Shown piece after piece: positions 8,813 through 17,431 of a DNA stretch of 64,000 nucleotides. The translations under genes and the position numbers were made by a program. The number at the start of each line of letters is the position of its first letter. Position 1 is the first letter of the stretch. A model generated the notes under the pieces. The model was not told the DNA's origin, did no database searches, and was given only the letters and a program-made list of their open reading frames with translations. The stretch comes from Edaphobacter aggregans (GTDB lineage Bacteria; Acidobacteriota; Terriglobia; Terriglobales; Acidobacteriaceae), in NCBI GenBank assembly GCA_022736715.1, contig DZDJ01000001.1, forward strand, positions 129,459 to 193,458, in the 5' to 3' direction.

Positions 8813-9086
8813 AGTTTTGTTGCCAACAGCGTTTACCAGGCACACGGATGGAAAAAAGGAGCTGCAATCGTCTGCAATAGATTTGCCGGGACTGGTGGCA
8901 GACATTGAAGCTACGTTTCCTGCACTCGGTGCGCACATCAAGGACGAGAACGGCAAGCTGCGCCGCTTTATCAACGTGTATGTGAATGAAGAGGACATCC
9001 GCTTCCTGGGCAATGATGCCTACAAGTTTCAGGATGGCGATGAAGTGATGCTGATTCCGTCGATCGCTGGCGGCTGTGGATGCTAA
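8802..9086 (+). CDS. MoaD/ThiS-like sulfur carrier protein with GGCGC tail
   Basis: A 94-residue beta-grasp protein of the MoaD/ThiS family. It starts inside the end of the upstream PLP-enzyme gene (ATG at 8802, upstream stop at 8810-8812) behind a very strong ribosome site (GGAGGGGGAG), so the two are translationally coupled. It has the family's LPTAF-, INVYVNEEDIRFL- and GDEVMLIPSIAGG-type strands. Carriers of this type end in a free Gly-Gly that is adenylated and converted to a thiocarboxylate. Here the end is Gly-Gly-Cys-Gly-Cys, so activation would need removal of the last three residues, as in carriers that are first cut by a protease. It probably supplies sulfur to the upstream PLP enzyme, as CysO does for CysM. 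Confidence 0.88.
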   Translation: MSVRVLLPTAFTRHTDGKKELQSSAIDLPGLVADIEATFPALGAHIKDENGKLRRFINVYVNEEDIRFLGNDAYKFQDGDEVMLIPSIAGGCGC

Positions 9087-9109
9087 GGTAAAACAGGTGT
9101 TCGTTGAAG

Positions 9110-9139
9110 AAAAGCGCGAGCTTCGGCTCGCGCTTTTCT
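9110..9139 (+). terminator. intrinsic terminator after the sulfur-carrier gene
   Basis: AAAAGCGCGAGC (9110-9121), a TTCG tetraloop and GCTCGCGCTTTT (9126-9137) form a perfect 12-bp stem ending in a short T-run. It lies 24 bases past the sulfur-carrier stop codon and ends the SAM-controlled operon. Confidence 0.85.
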
Positions 9140-9154
9140 GTTGCGTGGGGAAGC

Positions 9155-10330
9155 GTGAATAAAGACAGGCAGATATGGGATGTGATTGTGCTGGGCGCAG
9201 GTGCGGCCGGGCTGATGTGTGCGATCGAGGCCGGCAAGCGTGGCAGACGGGCGCTGGTGCTGGACCACGCGGAGCGCATTGGGAAAAAGATCTTGATTTC
9301 GGGCGGCGGACGGTGCAATTTCACCAACATCCATTGCAAGGCTGAGAATTTTCTTTCTGCGAACCCGCACTTTGCCAAGTCGGCGCTGGCGCGTTTTCGC
9401 CCGGCGGACATGGTGGCTCTGGTGGAGAAGCACGGTATCCGTTATCACGAAAAAACACTGGGGCAGCTTTTCTGCGATCGCTCGGCGCATGACATTGTGA
9501 ATCTGCTGGAGCGGGAGTGCGCAGAGGCTGGCGTGCGTATTCTGACGCATACGCGCATGGATGCTATAGAGCATAGCGACTCATTTGTTGTTCGCAGCGG
9601 CGAACTGGAGTTTGTGGCTCCGGCGCTGGTAGTGGCGACGGGCGGCCTGTCGATTCCGAAGATGGGAGCCACGGATTTTGGCTATCGGCTGGCGGCGCAG
9701 TTTGGCATTGCGGTGCGGCCCTGCCGTCCGGGGTTGGTGCCGCTGGTTCTCAGCAGGGCTGAGCAGGAACTGTGGTGCGATCTTGCAGGCGTGTCGGCTG
9801 AGGTTGTGGCATCGATGGGCAAACGGCGCTTCCGCGAGAAGATGCTGATCACGCATCGCGGGCTTAGCGGCCCTGCGATTCTGCAGATTTCCTCGTACTG
9901 GGAGCAGGGAAGCAGCATTGCGCTGGATCTGGCGCCGGGTCAGGATGTGACGGAGCCGTTGCGGCGACAGATTTCCGGGCGGGAGGAAACAATGTATCGC
10001 ATGGCGTTGCGGCAAGCGTTGTCGCAGCGGCTGTCGGACCGCTGGCTGGAGGTGTTTTCGCCGGAAGACTGGAGCAACCGCGCACTGGCAAAGCTGGAGG
10101 AGAATCTGCATCGCTGGGAGGTGTTTCCCGCTGGCACAGAGGGACATGAAAAGGCCGAGGTGACCGTGGGCGGCGTGGACACGAACGAGCTTTCTGCCCG
10201 GACGATGGAGAGCCGGAAGGTGAAGGGCCTGTTTTTTGTTGGTGAAGTGGTGGACGTTACCGGGCACCTGGGCGGGTTCAATTTTCAGTGGGCGTGGGCC
10301 TCTGGATTCAGCGCAGGGCAAGCGGTTTAG
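9155..10330 (+). CDS. BaiN/HI0933-family NAD(P)/FAD-dependent oxidoreductase
   Basis: A 391-residue flavoprotein. The N-terminal dinucleotide-binding motif DVIVLGAGAAGLMCAIEAGKRG is followed by KKILISGGGRCNFTN, the family signature of the HI0933/YhiN group, and it closes with the C-terminal FFVGEVVDVTGHLGGFNFQWAWASG, where FAD is contacted again. The physiological role of most members is unknown; BaiN acts on bile acids, which is not implied here. The chosen GTG start (9155) has a GGGGAAG ribosome site. An earlier in-frame TTG at 9104 lies inside the preceding terminator hairpin and is unlikely. It is probably transcribed by itself. Confidence 0.88.
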   Translation: MNKDRQIWDVIVLGAGAAGLMCAIEAGKRGRRALVLDHAERIGKKILISGGGRCNFTNIHCKAENFLSANPHFAKSALARFRPADMVALVEKHGIRYHEKTLGQLFCDRSAHDIVNLLERECAEAGVRILTHTRMDAIEHSDSFVVRSGELEFVAPALVVATGGLSIPKMGATDFGYRLAAQFGIAVRPCRPGLVPLVLSRAEQELWCDLAGVSAEVVASMGKRRFREKMLITHRGLSGPAILQISSYWEQGSSIALDLAPGQDVTEPLRRQISGREETMYRMALRQALSQRLSDRWLEVFSPEDWSNRALAKLEENLHRWEVFPAGTEGHEKAEVTVGGVDTNELSARTMESRKVKGLFFVGEVVDVTGHLGGFNFQWAWASGFSAGQAV

Positions 10331-10390
10331 GGGCGCAAAGTTGAGCTATGGCTTTCGCATGTAGGGCCAATGTGGTTGCAAAATCAGGTG

Positions 10391-11776
10391 TTAGCGGGCG
10401 ATCCCTGCAGGCGGAAGTGCCTGGTAAGGCTTGAATCCGGCGCGCTGCATTCCGAGGCGTGCCTCCGGATTTTGCATGAATGTCTTCCACACAAAGCCGG
10501 TGCGCAGGTTTTCGGCCATCAGCAGAGTGATGCCGGTATCAATGCCAACCACATCCTTGTCATACCAGTTCTTCAACGGGTTGAATGCGTTGACGAATCC
10601 ATAGCGGCTCCAGGCATTGGGGTAATGCTTGCGGATGTTGCGCAGAACGCGCAGAGTGGGCTGCGGCATAAATGCGAGCGAGCCGCCGGTGGCACTGGGC
10701 ACGACGGTTCCATCAATCGGTCCCATGGCAGGAGGCCCGCCCCAGATGACATAGCCCTGATCGGAATCAGATGCGGTGATGCCCCAGAGATCCTCGCTGT
10801 AGTCCGGGAATTTTTTGGCCAGTGCGATGCAGAAGTGGCGGTGAGCTTCTGTAGCGACGATGGAATTTTCAAAGTAGTCGGCGTAGGCGTCCCGTTTGTT
10901 GCGGAAATCAAACCATGCCTGTGAGTACTGGTGAACAAATAACGGCGCAAAGGAGCCGACGTAGCGCAACCCGTCGTACTCAAAGATGGTGCGCTTCCAC
11001 GCATTCCAGGCAGCGGCTTTGAGCGGGTGCGTAGCAGAGCCCAGGCCGAGCAGGTACATCATCATCAATTCACTGTAGTAGTCCCAGTGATACGGGAGAA
11101 AGCCCAGTTCCGGCGTCCATCCATGGGGCAGCAGGGATGTATCTTCCGAGAGCCAGGTCCAATCGACACGATTGAAAATTGCATGTGCCAGACTGGTGAT
11201 TTCGGTGTGCCTGAAATATTCGCGGCAGGTCAGGATGCCGCACAGCAACATGGCCGTATCGACCGAAGAGACCTCCGACTCCCATACGCGCTCGCCAGTG
11301 TTCATGTTGGCGAAGTGATAAAAGAAACCGCGATGAGTGGGCAGTTTCTTCCACAGGAAGCGCAAAGCGGACAGAACACGTTGTTCGGCTTCTCGCCGGG
11401 AGATGTAGTTGCGGCTTTGTGCAATGCAAATGGCGGTAAGTCCAAAACCAGTTGCAGCGATGCTGGCCACGGTGCGGCTGTCATTTACTTCAACATTGCC
11501 GCGATCTTTGACGAGGCCGGTTTGCGGATTGACCTGCTCCCAGAAGTAGAGAAAGTTGGCGCGTTCAATCTCATCCAAAAAAAATTCGTCGTCCTGACTG
11601 AGCGGCGCCTGCGAGGCCTGCAACAATGCGGGAACGCTGGTAGGGAGCATGCTTGCCGAAGCGGAAACTGGGAGTAGATGGGAGGTAGCAGTAAAGCCTG
11701 CGAATCCGGCCAGCAACCCAAGCATTTCACGGCGAGAGTATGGCCCACTATCCCTGACCTGACGATCAACACGCAT
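10391..11776 (-). CDS. Tat-exported glycoamylase-domain (PF10091-type) protein
   Basis: A 461-residue protein with a twin-arginine-like signal (YSRREMLGLLAGFAGF, cleavage near SASA). The mature part is the glycoamylase-like domain found in the middle of cyclic beta-1,2-glucan synthases and also as stand-alone enzymes: LDEIERANFLYFWEQVNPQTGLVKDR, DSRTVASIAATGFGLTAI, SSVDTAMLLCGIL, YHWDYYSELMMMYLLGLGS and WGITASDSDQGY. Related free-standing proteins act on beta-1,2-glucans (sophorose-releasing or endo-type), but the exact reaction here is unknown. A longer reading frame to 12082 has no family match before the signal; the ATG at 11774-11776 is the natural start. The same domain type ends the synthase encoded at 12947-17386. 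Confidence 0.85.
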   Translation of the reverse strand: MRVDRQVRDSGPYSRREMLGLLAGFAGFTATSHLLPVSASASMLPTSVPALLQASQAPLSQDDEFFLDEIERANFLYFWEQVNPQTGLVKDRGNVEVNDSRTVASIAATGFGLTAICIAQSRNYISRREAEQRVLSALRFLWKKLPTHRGFFYHFANMNTGERVWESEVSSVDTAMLLCGILTCREYFRHTEITSLAHAIFNRVDWTWLSEDTSLLPHGWTPELGFLPYHWDYYSELMMMYLLGLGSATHPLKAAAWNAWKRTIFEYDGLRYVGSFAPLFVHQYSQAWFDFRNKRDAYADYFENSIVATEAHRHFCIALAKKFPDYSEDLWGITASDSDQGYVIWGGPPAMGPIDGTVVPSATGGSLAFMPQPTLRVLRNIRKHYPNAWSRYGFVNAFNPLKNWYDKDVVGIDTGITLLMAENLRTGFVWKTFMQNPEARLGMQRAGFKPYQALPPAGIAR

Positions 11777-11898
11777 TGCAAGTGATTCTAAACCAACAGG
11801 GGAGGGATGTCCTCGTATACAATTCCCTTTGCCTGGGCCTGAGGACGCAAGAACGGCATGGCCAGGTTTGCGCAACCAGGAGTGCGAGGGCAGGTGCT

Positions 11899-12939
11899 TT
11901 GGAAATCGGCTTGAAGCGACGGAAAAAACTTGTAGCGTGGGTGGCTGCGTTGGTTTTATCGGCCATCGTTTTTGTCGTCTTTCTGCGCATTCGTTTTGAT
12001 GACACACATCCGCTGTTGCTGGAGGGCGCAGTTGTCCGCAAAGATGCCGATCCCCATAAAGAGCTTCCGCTGGAGGGAGCAAAAATTACGGCAAAGGTTG
12101 GCCAGACAGTTATCAGCACCACGTCCGATCAATCTGGCTATTTCCGGCTTGCAATTCCCGGAAAAGCGGGATGGACGCAAAAGCCGACGTTGTCTATTGT
12201 GCATGGCGGGTATGTGCCGTTGTTGTTGCCGATCAGCAGGCCCGCGCAATTGTATGTTGCCAAAATGGAGGAAGAGCGGCCCGCGGTAACAGAGCCAAAC
12301 CAGCAAATAACGGAAATCTCGGCAATCCGAGCCAGATATACCGTCGACACGGTTACGAATGTCAATATTGGCAGCGTGGTGAAGACGTTTCAGGTGGTGA
12401 ACCAGGGAAACGTCCCTTGCACGCGGCAGATGATGTGTTCTCCAGATAAGAAGTGGAAAGCCAGTGAAGCATCTCTTACCCTCGAAGCAGGGCCGGACAA
12501 CCATTACCGTCACGCAAGGGCGTCCTGCATTGCTGGCCCGTGTCCTTTTACATTGACGGAGCTAAAGATTGATGATGCGGCCGCTGACAAAATTACGGTG
12601 AAAGCGTTGAATTGGTCTGATACGACAACGATGTTGGTGGAGGCAGAGGTGTTCCATTCGATGGTGGGCCAGAACATTACGCGCTCCTATCCGGTCATTT
12701 TCGGCCGGACGTTGAACTTCACACTTCCTGCAAGCGTTGAGGGGATCAGTATTGAAGCAACTGTGGATGAAACTCCGATTGTGTTTCCACTTGGGCCCGA
12801 TCTGCAACTGAGCTGGGCAGTTTGCACGGAGCGCACAGACACAGAAAAAACACAGGTGTACCGCTGCGAGCTGAAGCCCGGATATGAGTTCAGGAAGGAA
12901 TCGCCTCTTCAAAAAACTGCGCCTGACTCCGCTCCATAG
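11899..12939 (+). CDS. membrane-anchored protein with carboxypeptidase-regulatory-like domain
   Basis: About 346 residues. A short basic segment (LKRRKKLVAWV) is followed by one membrane helix (ALVLSAIVFVVFL), then by a domain resembling the carboxypeptidase regulatory-like beta-sandwich (ITAKVGQTVISTTSDQSGYFRLAIPGKAG), and then by an unassigned region with several cysteines. It probably faces the periplasm. The start is uncertain: no ATG lies near the membrane helix, so TTG 11899 (weak AGG upstream) or TTG 11911 are candidates, while a frame opening at 11776 adds sequence that does not look like protein. It is convergent with the glucan synthase gene (stop codons 8 bases apart). No function can be assigned. 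Confidence 0.65.
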   Translation: MEIGLKRRKKLVAWVAALVLSAIVFVVFLRIRFDDTHPLLLEGAVVRKDADPHKELPLEGAKITAKVGQTVISTTSDQSGYFRLAIPGKAGWTQKPTLSIVHGGYVPLLLPISRPAQLYVAKMEEERPAVTEPNQQITEISAIRARYTVDTVTNVNIGSVVKTFQVVNQGNVPCTRQMMCSPDKKWKASEASLTLEAGPDNHYRHARASCIAGPCPFTLTELKIDDAAADKITVKALNWSDTTTMLVEAEVFHSMVGQNITRSYPVIFGRTLNFTLPASVEGISIEATVDETPIVFPLGPDLQLSWAVCTERTDTEKTQVYRCELKPGYEFRKESPLQKTAPDSAP

Positions 12940-12946
12940 AGTGCTT

Positions 12947-15900
12947 TTACCCGGACCATTTTTTTGCTGCAAAGAGTACAGGCCGCTCGTGCAATAGAAG
13001 TTCGCAGGCCTGCACGCGCGCGTCCTGATGGAAGTACTTCTGCAGGATGTTGTCCTGTAGAAGATTGGTGATGGAGAGCAGGCTCATTCCTTGATGGTGT
13101 GCCATCCAGGAGCGGACGACGACGCATTCAGCAGGACGTTTGCCAGGCACCTCTTCCTGATAATCGATCGCTTCATAAAAACCATACCGCCCAAACCATC
13201 CTTGTTTTTCCATGCTCGCCAGATTTTGCAGGGCCTGTTCTGTTGCGACCGGCAATGCCAGAATGCTTGCATACGGTGCAACCACCAGGCGTTCCATGTC
13301 GGGTGCGCGTATGGCCAGCTCGGGTATGCCAAACGCGTGATATTGATACAGACCATCTATATCGGTTGCGCTATAAGCCGACTCCGAAATGCCCCAGGGG
13401 ACACGGCGCTTTTTCGCGAAGGCCTGCTGAGCAAGCACGGCTCCCATCATCGCGCGTTGCAATAAAGTGTTCTGGTGAGAATGCATCCACAGGTGCGGCA
13501 TGAGGTATTCAAACATGGTGCCGGTCCAGGAGATGAGCACGGGACGGCCCTTGCTCATCACATGCTCGCGCCCCAGCAAAACCCAGGTTTCCTGCGCAAT
13601 GTCACCGTTTGCGATGGCCAGGAAGCTGGCAATTCTTGATTCGGAGCCAAGCATGTCGTAACAGGAAGCATTGAGTGTGTTCGAGTCCACATCAAACCCA
13701 ATAGACAACAGCTTGCGGCGGGGGTCCAGCAGAAAGTCGAACTGCATTTCACTCAGCAAAGATTCCGCCTGCTCGATGATCTTTTGTATGTCAGCAATAA
13801 GACGAGCTGTATTCTCGCGTGCAGTCGACAGTTGCCGCTGCACAGACTCTACCTGTGTGTCGTTTAGAGAACGCCCGGCACGGAGCACGATCTTGGCGGT
13901 TCCGATGGCTGCAATGAGCGCATCAAGATAAGCAGGCATGTCCTGCAGCGGAATGTCTCCCTGTGCGACGACATTGCTGTTGGCAAACCATTCGCGCATT
14001 GGCTGGAAGGTGTTGGCGAGCCAGGGTTCATAGTCCTGAATGAGGCCATGTATATGCTTTGAGCGGGAGCTGAGTTCGTTCACAAACCATAGAGCGTCCT
14101 GTGAGTTGGTGGCCTTTATCTCTGGTACGGCACTTTCAAAAAGCTCAGGAAGAAGAAATTTATTCCAGCAGGACTGCTGCATCTCCAGAACGCGATGCAG
14201 ATCCTGCTCCTGCAATACCCGGTGACGAACGAGCGCACGCAGGAAGTCAACGTAGCCGTCATACAGGCCACAGTGCAGCAGGGGACTCCGTAACCTGGCA
14301 AGACAGCCTTGTTTCAACGTGATGAGGGAAGCGGCCAGGTTGCCGCTGTCCACCGTCGAGATAAAGTGAGGGGCGAGCGGCTCCTGAGAGCGTGTGTCGT
14401 ACCAGTTTAGTAAGTGCCCTCTGGCACGCCGTAGTTGTAGAACGGAATGCAGTGTTTTCAAAGTGAGATCTGCAAATTCAGGCAATGTGAGATACCCAAG
14501 CTCGCAGGCGGCCTGCCTGGCGTTCAGCAGAAAGCCAAGGTTGGTTGGCGAAAGGCGGGAGGCGATGTGGCAGGGTTCGAGTTGAACATTGTCCGGAATA
14601 AGCCACCGTTCTTCCGCACTGCTGAATTCTGCAAAGTAACGCCAGGTGTGCAGGGCAATATTGCGCAGAAAAGCTGCTTCTTTCTCCGAAATATTTTTCT
14701 TTGCGGCGCGTGGAGGCAGGTTGAGCCAGAGAGAGAGCGGCTTGCTGCATGCCCAAAGAAACAGAACAGGAACTGCAATAGTGAGTGCACGGTGATGCAG
14801 CAGCACAACCAGTGACCCGATAGCAGCAGCAACTACCGGCATCCAGTCCAGCACAACATCAAGGAAGGTCCGCTTGCGGACGCCCATTTCAACCTGTGCT
14901 GCGCTTTCCCATTCCAGCAAGCGTTGACGTGACATTGTCCGGCGATAGAAAGAGCGAAGGATCGCATCCAGAGACAGCATTGCCTGATGTGCGAGAAAGG
15001 TAAGTACCAAGAGCGATGAGACAAGTGATGTGCCAAGAGTAGTAACGCTTTCACTAACAGCTCCAGGACGATCGGCAAACAGGCCGCGAGCGAATCCAAC
15101 CACAAATTGAGACAACGATGGCAAAAATAGAAGTAGAAAGACGACCAACGTCCAATAAAGAGGCGACCCCGGAAGTACAAGCCAGCCAAGGAGTAGAAAA
15201 AGCAAAGTTGCAGGTTCTACCAGGCTGCGGCGCAGGTTGTCCAAAATCTTCCATCCAGATATGAGCCGGATCGGATTGGCGATGATCCTGCCGGACTCAT
15301 CGCGCACACGCGGGGACAACCATTCAATAATTTGCCAGTCACCACGCAGCCAGCGATGCTTGCGCCGGTTGTAAGCACTGTAGTGAGAAGGGTAATCATC
15401 GATCACTTCAATGTCGCTTGTTAGTCCAACTCTGGCATAAGCGCCCTCAATCAAGTCGTGACTGAGAAGTGCGTTGCGGGGGAAGCGGCGATCAAGGACT
15501 CTATGAAAAGTCCCAACTTCATATATGCCTTTTCCTGTAAAAATTCCTTCTGCATACAGGTCCTGATAGACATCAGAAACGGCGCGCGAGTAGATGTCAA
15601 AACCTGTTTCTCCGGAGTAGATGCTTGCAAGCCGGGAGCGGGATGCGCTGAGAACGCTGATGCCGACACGCGGTTGCAGAATGCCGTAGCCTATGGTCAC
15701 GAGGTTCCGGTGCGGATCAATGATGGCCTGATTCAGCGGGTGCGCGATGGTCCCAATCAGACGGTGGGCCACTCCGCGTGGCAGTTCTGTGTCGGAATCA
15801 AGTGTGATGACATAGCGGACTTTTCTAAGCAAAGAGAGGTCCACAATTTTGATGGGAAAACTGTCGTGCTCGCCAAGAACCAGCTTGTTGAAGTCGAGCA

Positions 15901-17386
15901 GCTTGCCGCGTTTGCGTTCCCAGCCCATCCAGACACCTTCGCGCGGATTGAAGATGCGGTGCCGATGGAAAAGTGCAAATGGTGCGCGGCCAGTTGTGGA
16001 ATATTTCTGATTGAGTTCGCGTATCAGCCGCTCGGCAAGCTCAATCAGAGGAGAGTCTTCGCGCGGTCTCACCTCGGAATCCGGGAGGTCTGTGAGCAGT
16101 GCAAAGTAAAGATTCCGGTTTTGGTTGCCGATATAGCGTATCTCAAGATCGGCAGCCAAGTGGTGTACCTGCGATTCACTCAACAGCAATGTGGGCACCA
16201 CAACCATGGTGGTGCAGTCCTCCGGAATTGCTCCGGAAAAATCGAGCTTTGGCAGTTTGCCAGGAGGCAGAAATGTGGTGATGAGGAAGTTCATCACTTC
16301 CACGGCAGCCTGACTGCAAGGAAAAAGTAAAACAAGAAAAGTACAGAGGCCGGCAAGGAACGTATCAAAGTGCTGGATCATTGGTACAAGAATGCCCAGA
16401 GTGAATAGTCCTGTAAGAACCTCGATACCGCCTAAATAGAATTCGTCGGGATGCCTGCGCAGGAATTTTTGTAATTGCGTTACGATCGGCCAACGCACCT
16501 GGACTCGTTGCTCGAGTATTGGCAAACCCTCAGCGATGAGATAGTATCCAACGTGCGATTTACGAAGCAGAAGACGTGGATTTGGCTCATGTTCCTTTGC
16601 AGCAGCCCTGGCCAGTCCAATTGCATGTTGCGCTGTTTCGATTTCACTGCAATCAGAGTTGTGCGAGAGCTTTGCGATGACCTGCCGGTACAGTGACCGG
16701 CCATCAAAATCCATGCCGGCATAAGCGCCCGCGGGGTCCTGCAACAGAATGGTGTGGCATACCATCAACTCTTCGTTCAACTCTTTAAAGGGGGCCTGAG
16801 TTACTGCGCGCAGCGCTGCAACGTTAGTGGCAGTTGTATCGGCCTTAGGCCCGGACGCAGCCGGGTCATTGGCAACCGCTTCCATCAGAACAAACTGCAA
16901 CGCTAATGGCAGTGAAAGCAGTTCCTCCATCTGCAACGGCGCTACAGCCTGGAATGCTTTAAGGTATGTGCCATAGAACTGATCGGAAAACCGAAATTCT
17001 GTTGCCGCTAACAAGTCGGACGCAATTGCAACAATGCGTGGAACGACAGAACCATCTTCCAGATGCGCATACGGCAACAGCAATTCTGCGAATTGTTTTG
17101 CCGCTGCATGCAGTTCCAGGAGCGTTGCACGCAGTAGGTGGGTGTTTTCATAGACGCAGCGCATGCGCTGCGTCATCACGGCATGTTCCTGATGGGCCTT
17201 TGCTGCTTCCTGCAGGGAATTTTCGATGGTGGATTTTATGGTAGAAGTTAGTTGCTTCCAATAAGGAGAACCATTTTTCCCAGCGGCCCACAGCAGCTTT
17301 TGTGCGCACTGCGTTGCGCGCGCTGCCAGATCTGTGTCCTCTGGCAGTGAACCTGTTTCTTCAGTTCTTTTTGTTGTCTTGTCCAT
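12947..17386 (-). CDS. NdvB-like beta-glucan synthase (GT84-type) without C-terminal GH94 part
   Basis: A 1479-residue membrane protein. Residues ~270-720 resemble the glycosyltransferase part of cyclic beta-1,2-glucan synthases: membrane helices near 315-370, VVVPTLLLSES, the metal/UDP-binding TLDSDTELPRG (aspartates 530 and 532), GKGIYEVGTFHRVLDRRFP and RRKHRWLRGDWQ. More helices follow around 730-880. The last ~270 residues form a glycoamylase-like domain (FDVDSNTLNASCYDMLGSESR, WTGTMFEYLMP, WMAHHQGMSLLSI). Classical NdvB proteins are ~2800 residues and end in a GH94 phosphorylase domain that sets ring size; this one stops at WSG and the strand beyond holds no continuation. It lies 45 bases behind an ABC exporter gene, so a glucan synthase/exporter pair is likely. 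Product structure is unknown. Confidence 0.85.
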   Translation of the reverse strand: MDKTTKRTEETGSLPEDTDLAARATQCAQKLLWAAGKNGSPYWKQLTSTIKSTIENSLQEAAKAHQEHAVMTQRMRCVYENTHLLRATLLELHAAAKQFAELLLPYAHLEDGSVVPRIVAIASDLLAATEFRFSDQFYGTYLKAFQAVAPLQMEELLSLPLALQFVLMEAVANDPAASGPKADTTATNVAALRAVTQAPFKELNEELMVCHTILLQDPAGAYAGMDFDGRSLYRQVIAKLSHNSDCSEIETAQHAIGLARAAAKEHEPNPRLLLRKSHVGYYLIAEGLPILEQRVQVRWPIVTQLQKFLRRHPDEFYLGGIEVLTGLFTLGILVPMIQHFDTFLAGLCTFLVLLFPCSQAAVEVMNFLITTFLPPGKLPKLDFSGAIPEDCTTMVVVPTLLLSESQVHHLAADLEIRYIGNQNRNLYFALLTDLPDSEVRPREDSPLIELAERLIRELNQKYSTTGRAPFALFHRHRIFNPREGVWMGWERKRGKLLDFNKLVLGEHDSFPIKIVDLSLLRKVRYVITLDSDTELPRGVAHRLIGTIAHPLNQAIIDPHRNLVTIGYGILQPRVGISVLSASRSRLASIYSGETGFDIYSRAVSDVYQDLYAEGIFTGKGIYEVGTFHRVLDRRFPRNALLSHDLIEGAYARVGLTSDIEVIDDYPSHYSAYNRRKHRWLRGDWQIIEWLSPRVRDESGRIIANPIRLISGWKILDNLRRSLVEPATLLFLLLGWLVLPGSPLYWTLVVFLLLFLPSLSQFVVGFARGLFADRPGAVSESVTTLGTSLVSSLLVLTFLAHQAMLSLDAILRSFYRRTMSRQRLLEWESAAQVEMGVRKRTFLDVVLDWMPVVAAAIGSLVVLLHHRALTIAVPVLFLWACSKPLSLWLNLPPRAAKKNISEKEAAFLRNIALHTWRYFAEFSSAEERWLIPDNVQLEPCHIASRLSPTNLGFLLNARQAACELGYLTLPEFADLTLKTLHSVLQLRRARGHLLNWYDTRSQEPLAPHFISTVDSGNLAASLITLKQGCLARLRSPLLHCGLYDGYVDFLRALVRHRVLQEQDLHRVLEMQQSCWNKFLLPELFESAVPEIKATNSQDALWFVNELSSRSKHIHGLIQDYEPWLANTFQPMREWFANSNVVAQGDIPLQDMPAYLDALIAAIGTAKIVLRAGRSLNDTQVESVQRQLSTARENTARLIADIQKIIEQAESLLSEMQFDFLLDPRRKLLSIGFDVDSNTLNASCYDMLGSESRIASFLAIANGDIAQETWVLLGREHVMSKGRPVLISWTGTMFEYLMPHLWMHSHQNTLLQRAMMGAVLAQQAFAKKRRVPWGISESAYSATDIDGLYQYHAFGIPELAIRAPDMERLVVAPYASILALPVATEQALQNLASMEKQGWFGRYGFYEAIDYQEEVPGKRPAECVVVRSWMAHHQGMSLLSITNLLQDNILQKYFHQDARVQACELLLHERPVLFAAKKWSG

Positions 17387-17431
17387 GTGCAGTCCATTCT
17401 CAAGAAAACCTTCATTTGCAGCAGCGTGGGC

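Noticed and set aside
12940..12946. Possible lost GH94 continuation of the synthase beyond its stop
   Set aside because: The strand beyond 12947 is occupied by a convergent gene and no GH94-like sequence is seen in any frame, so the protein seems naturally short and not simply frameshifted.
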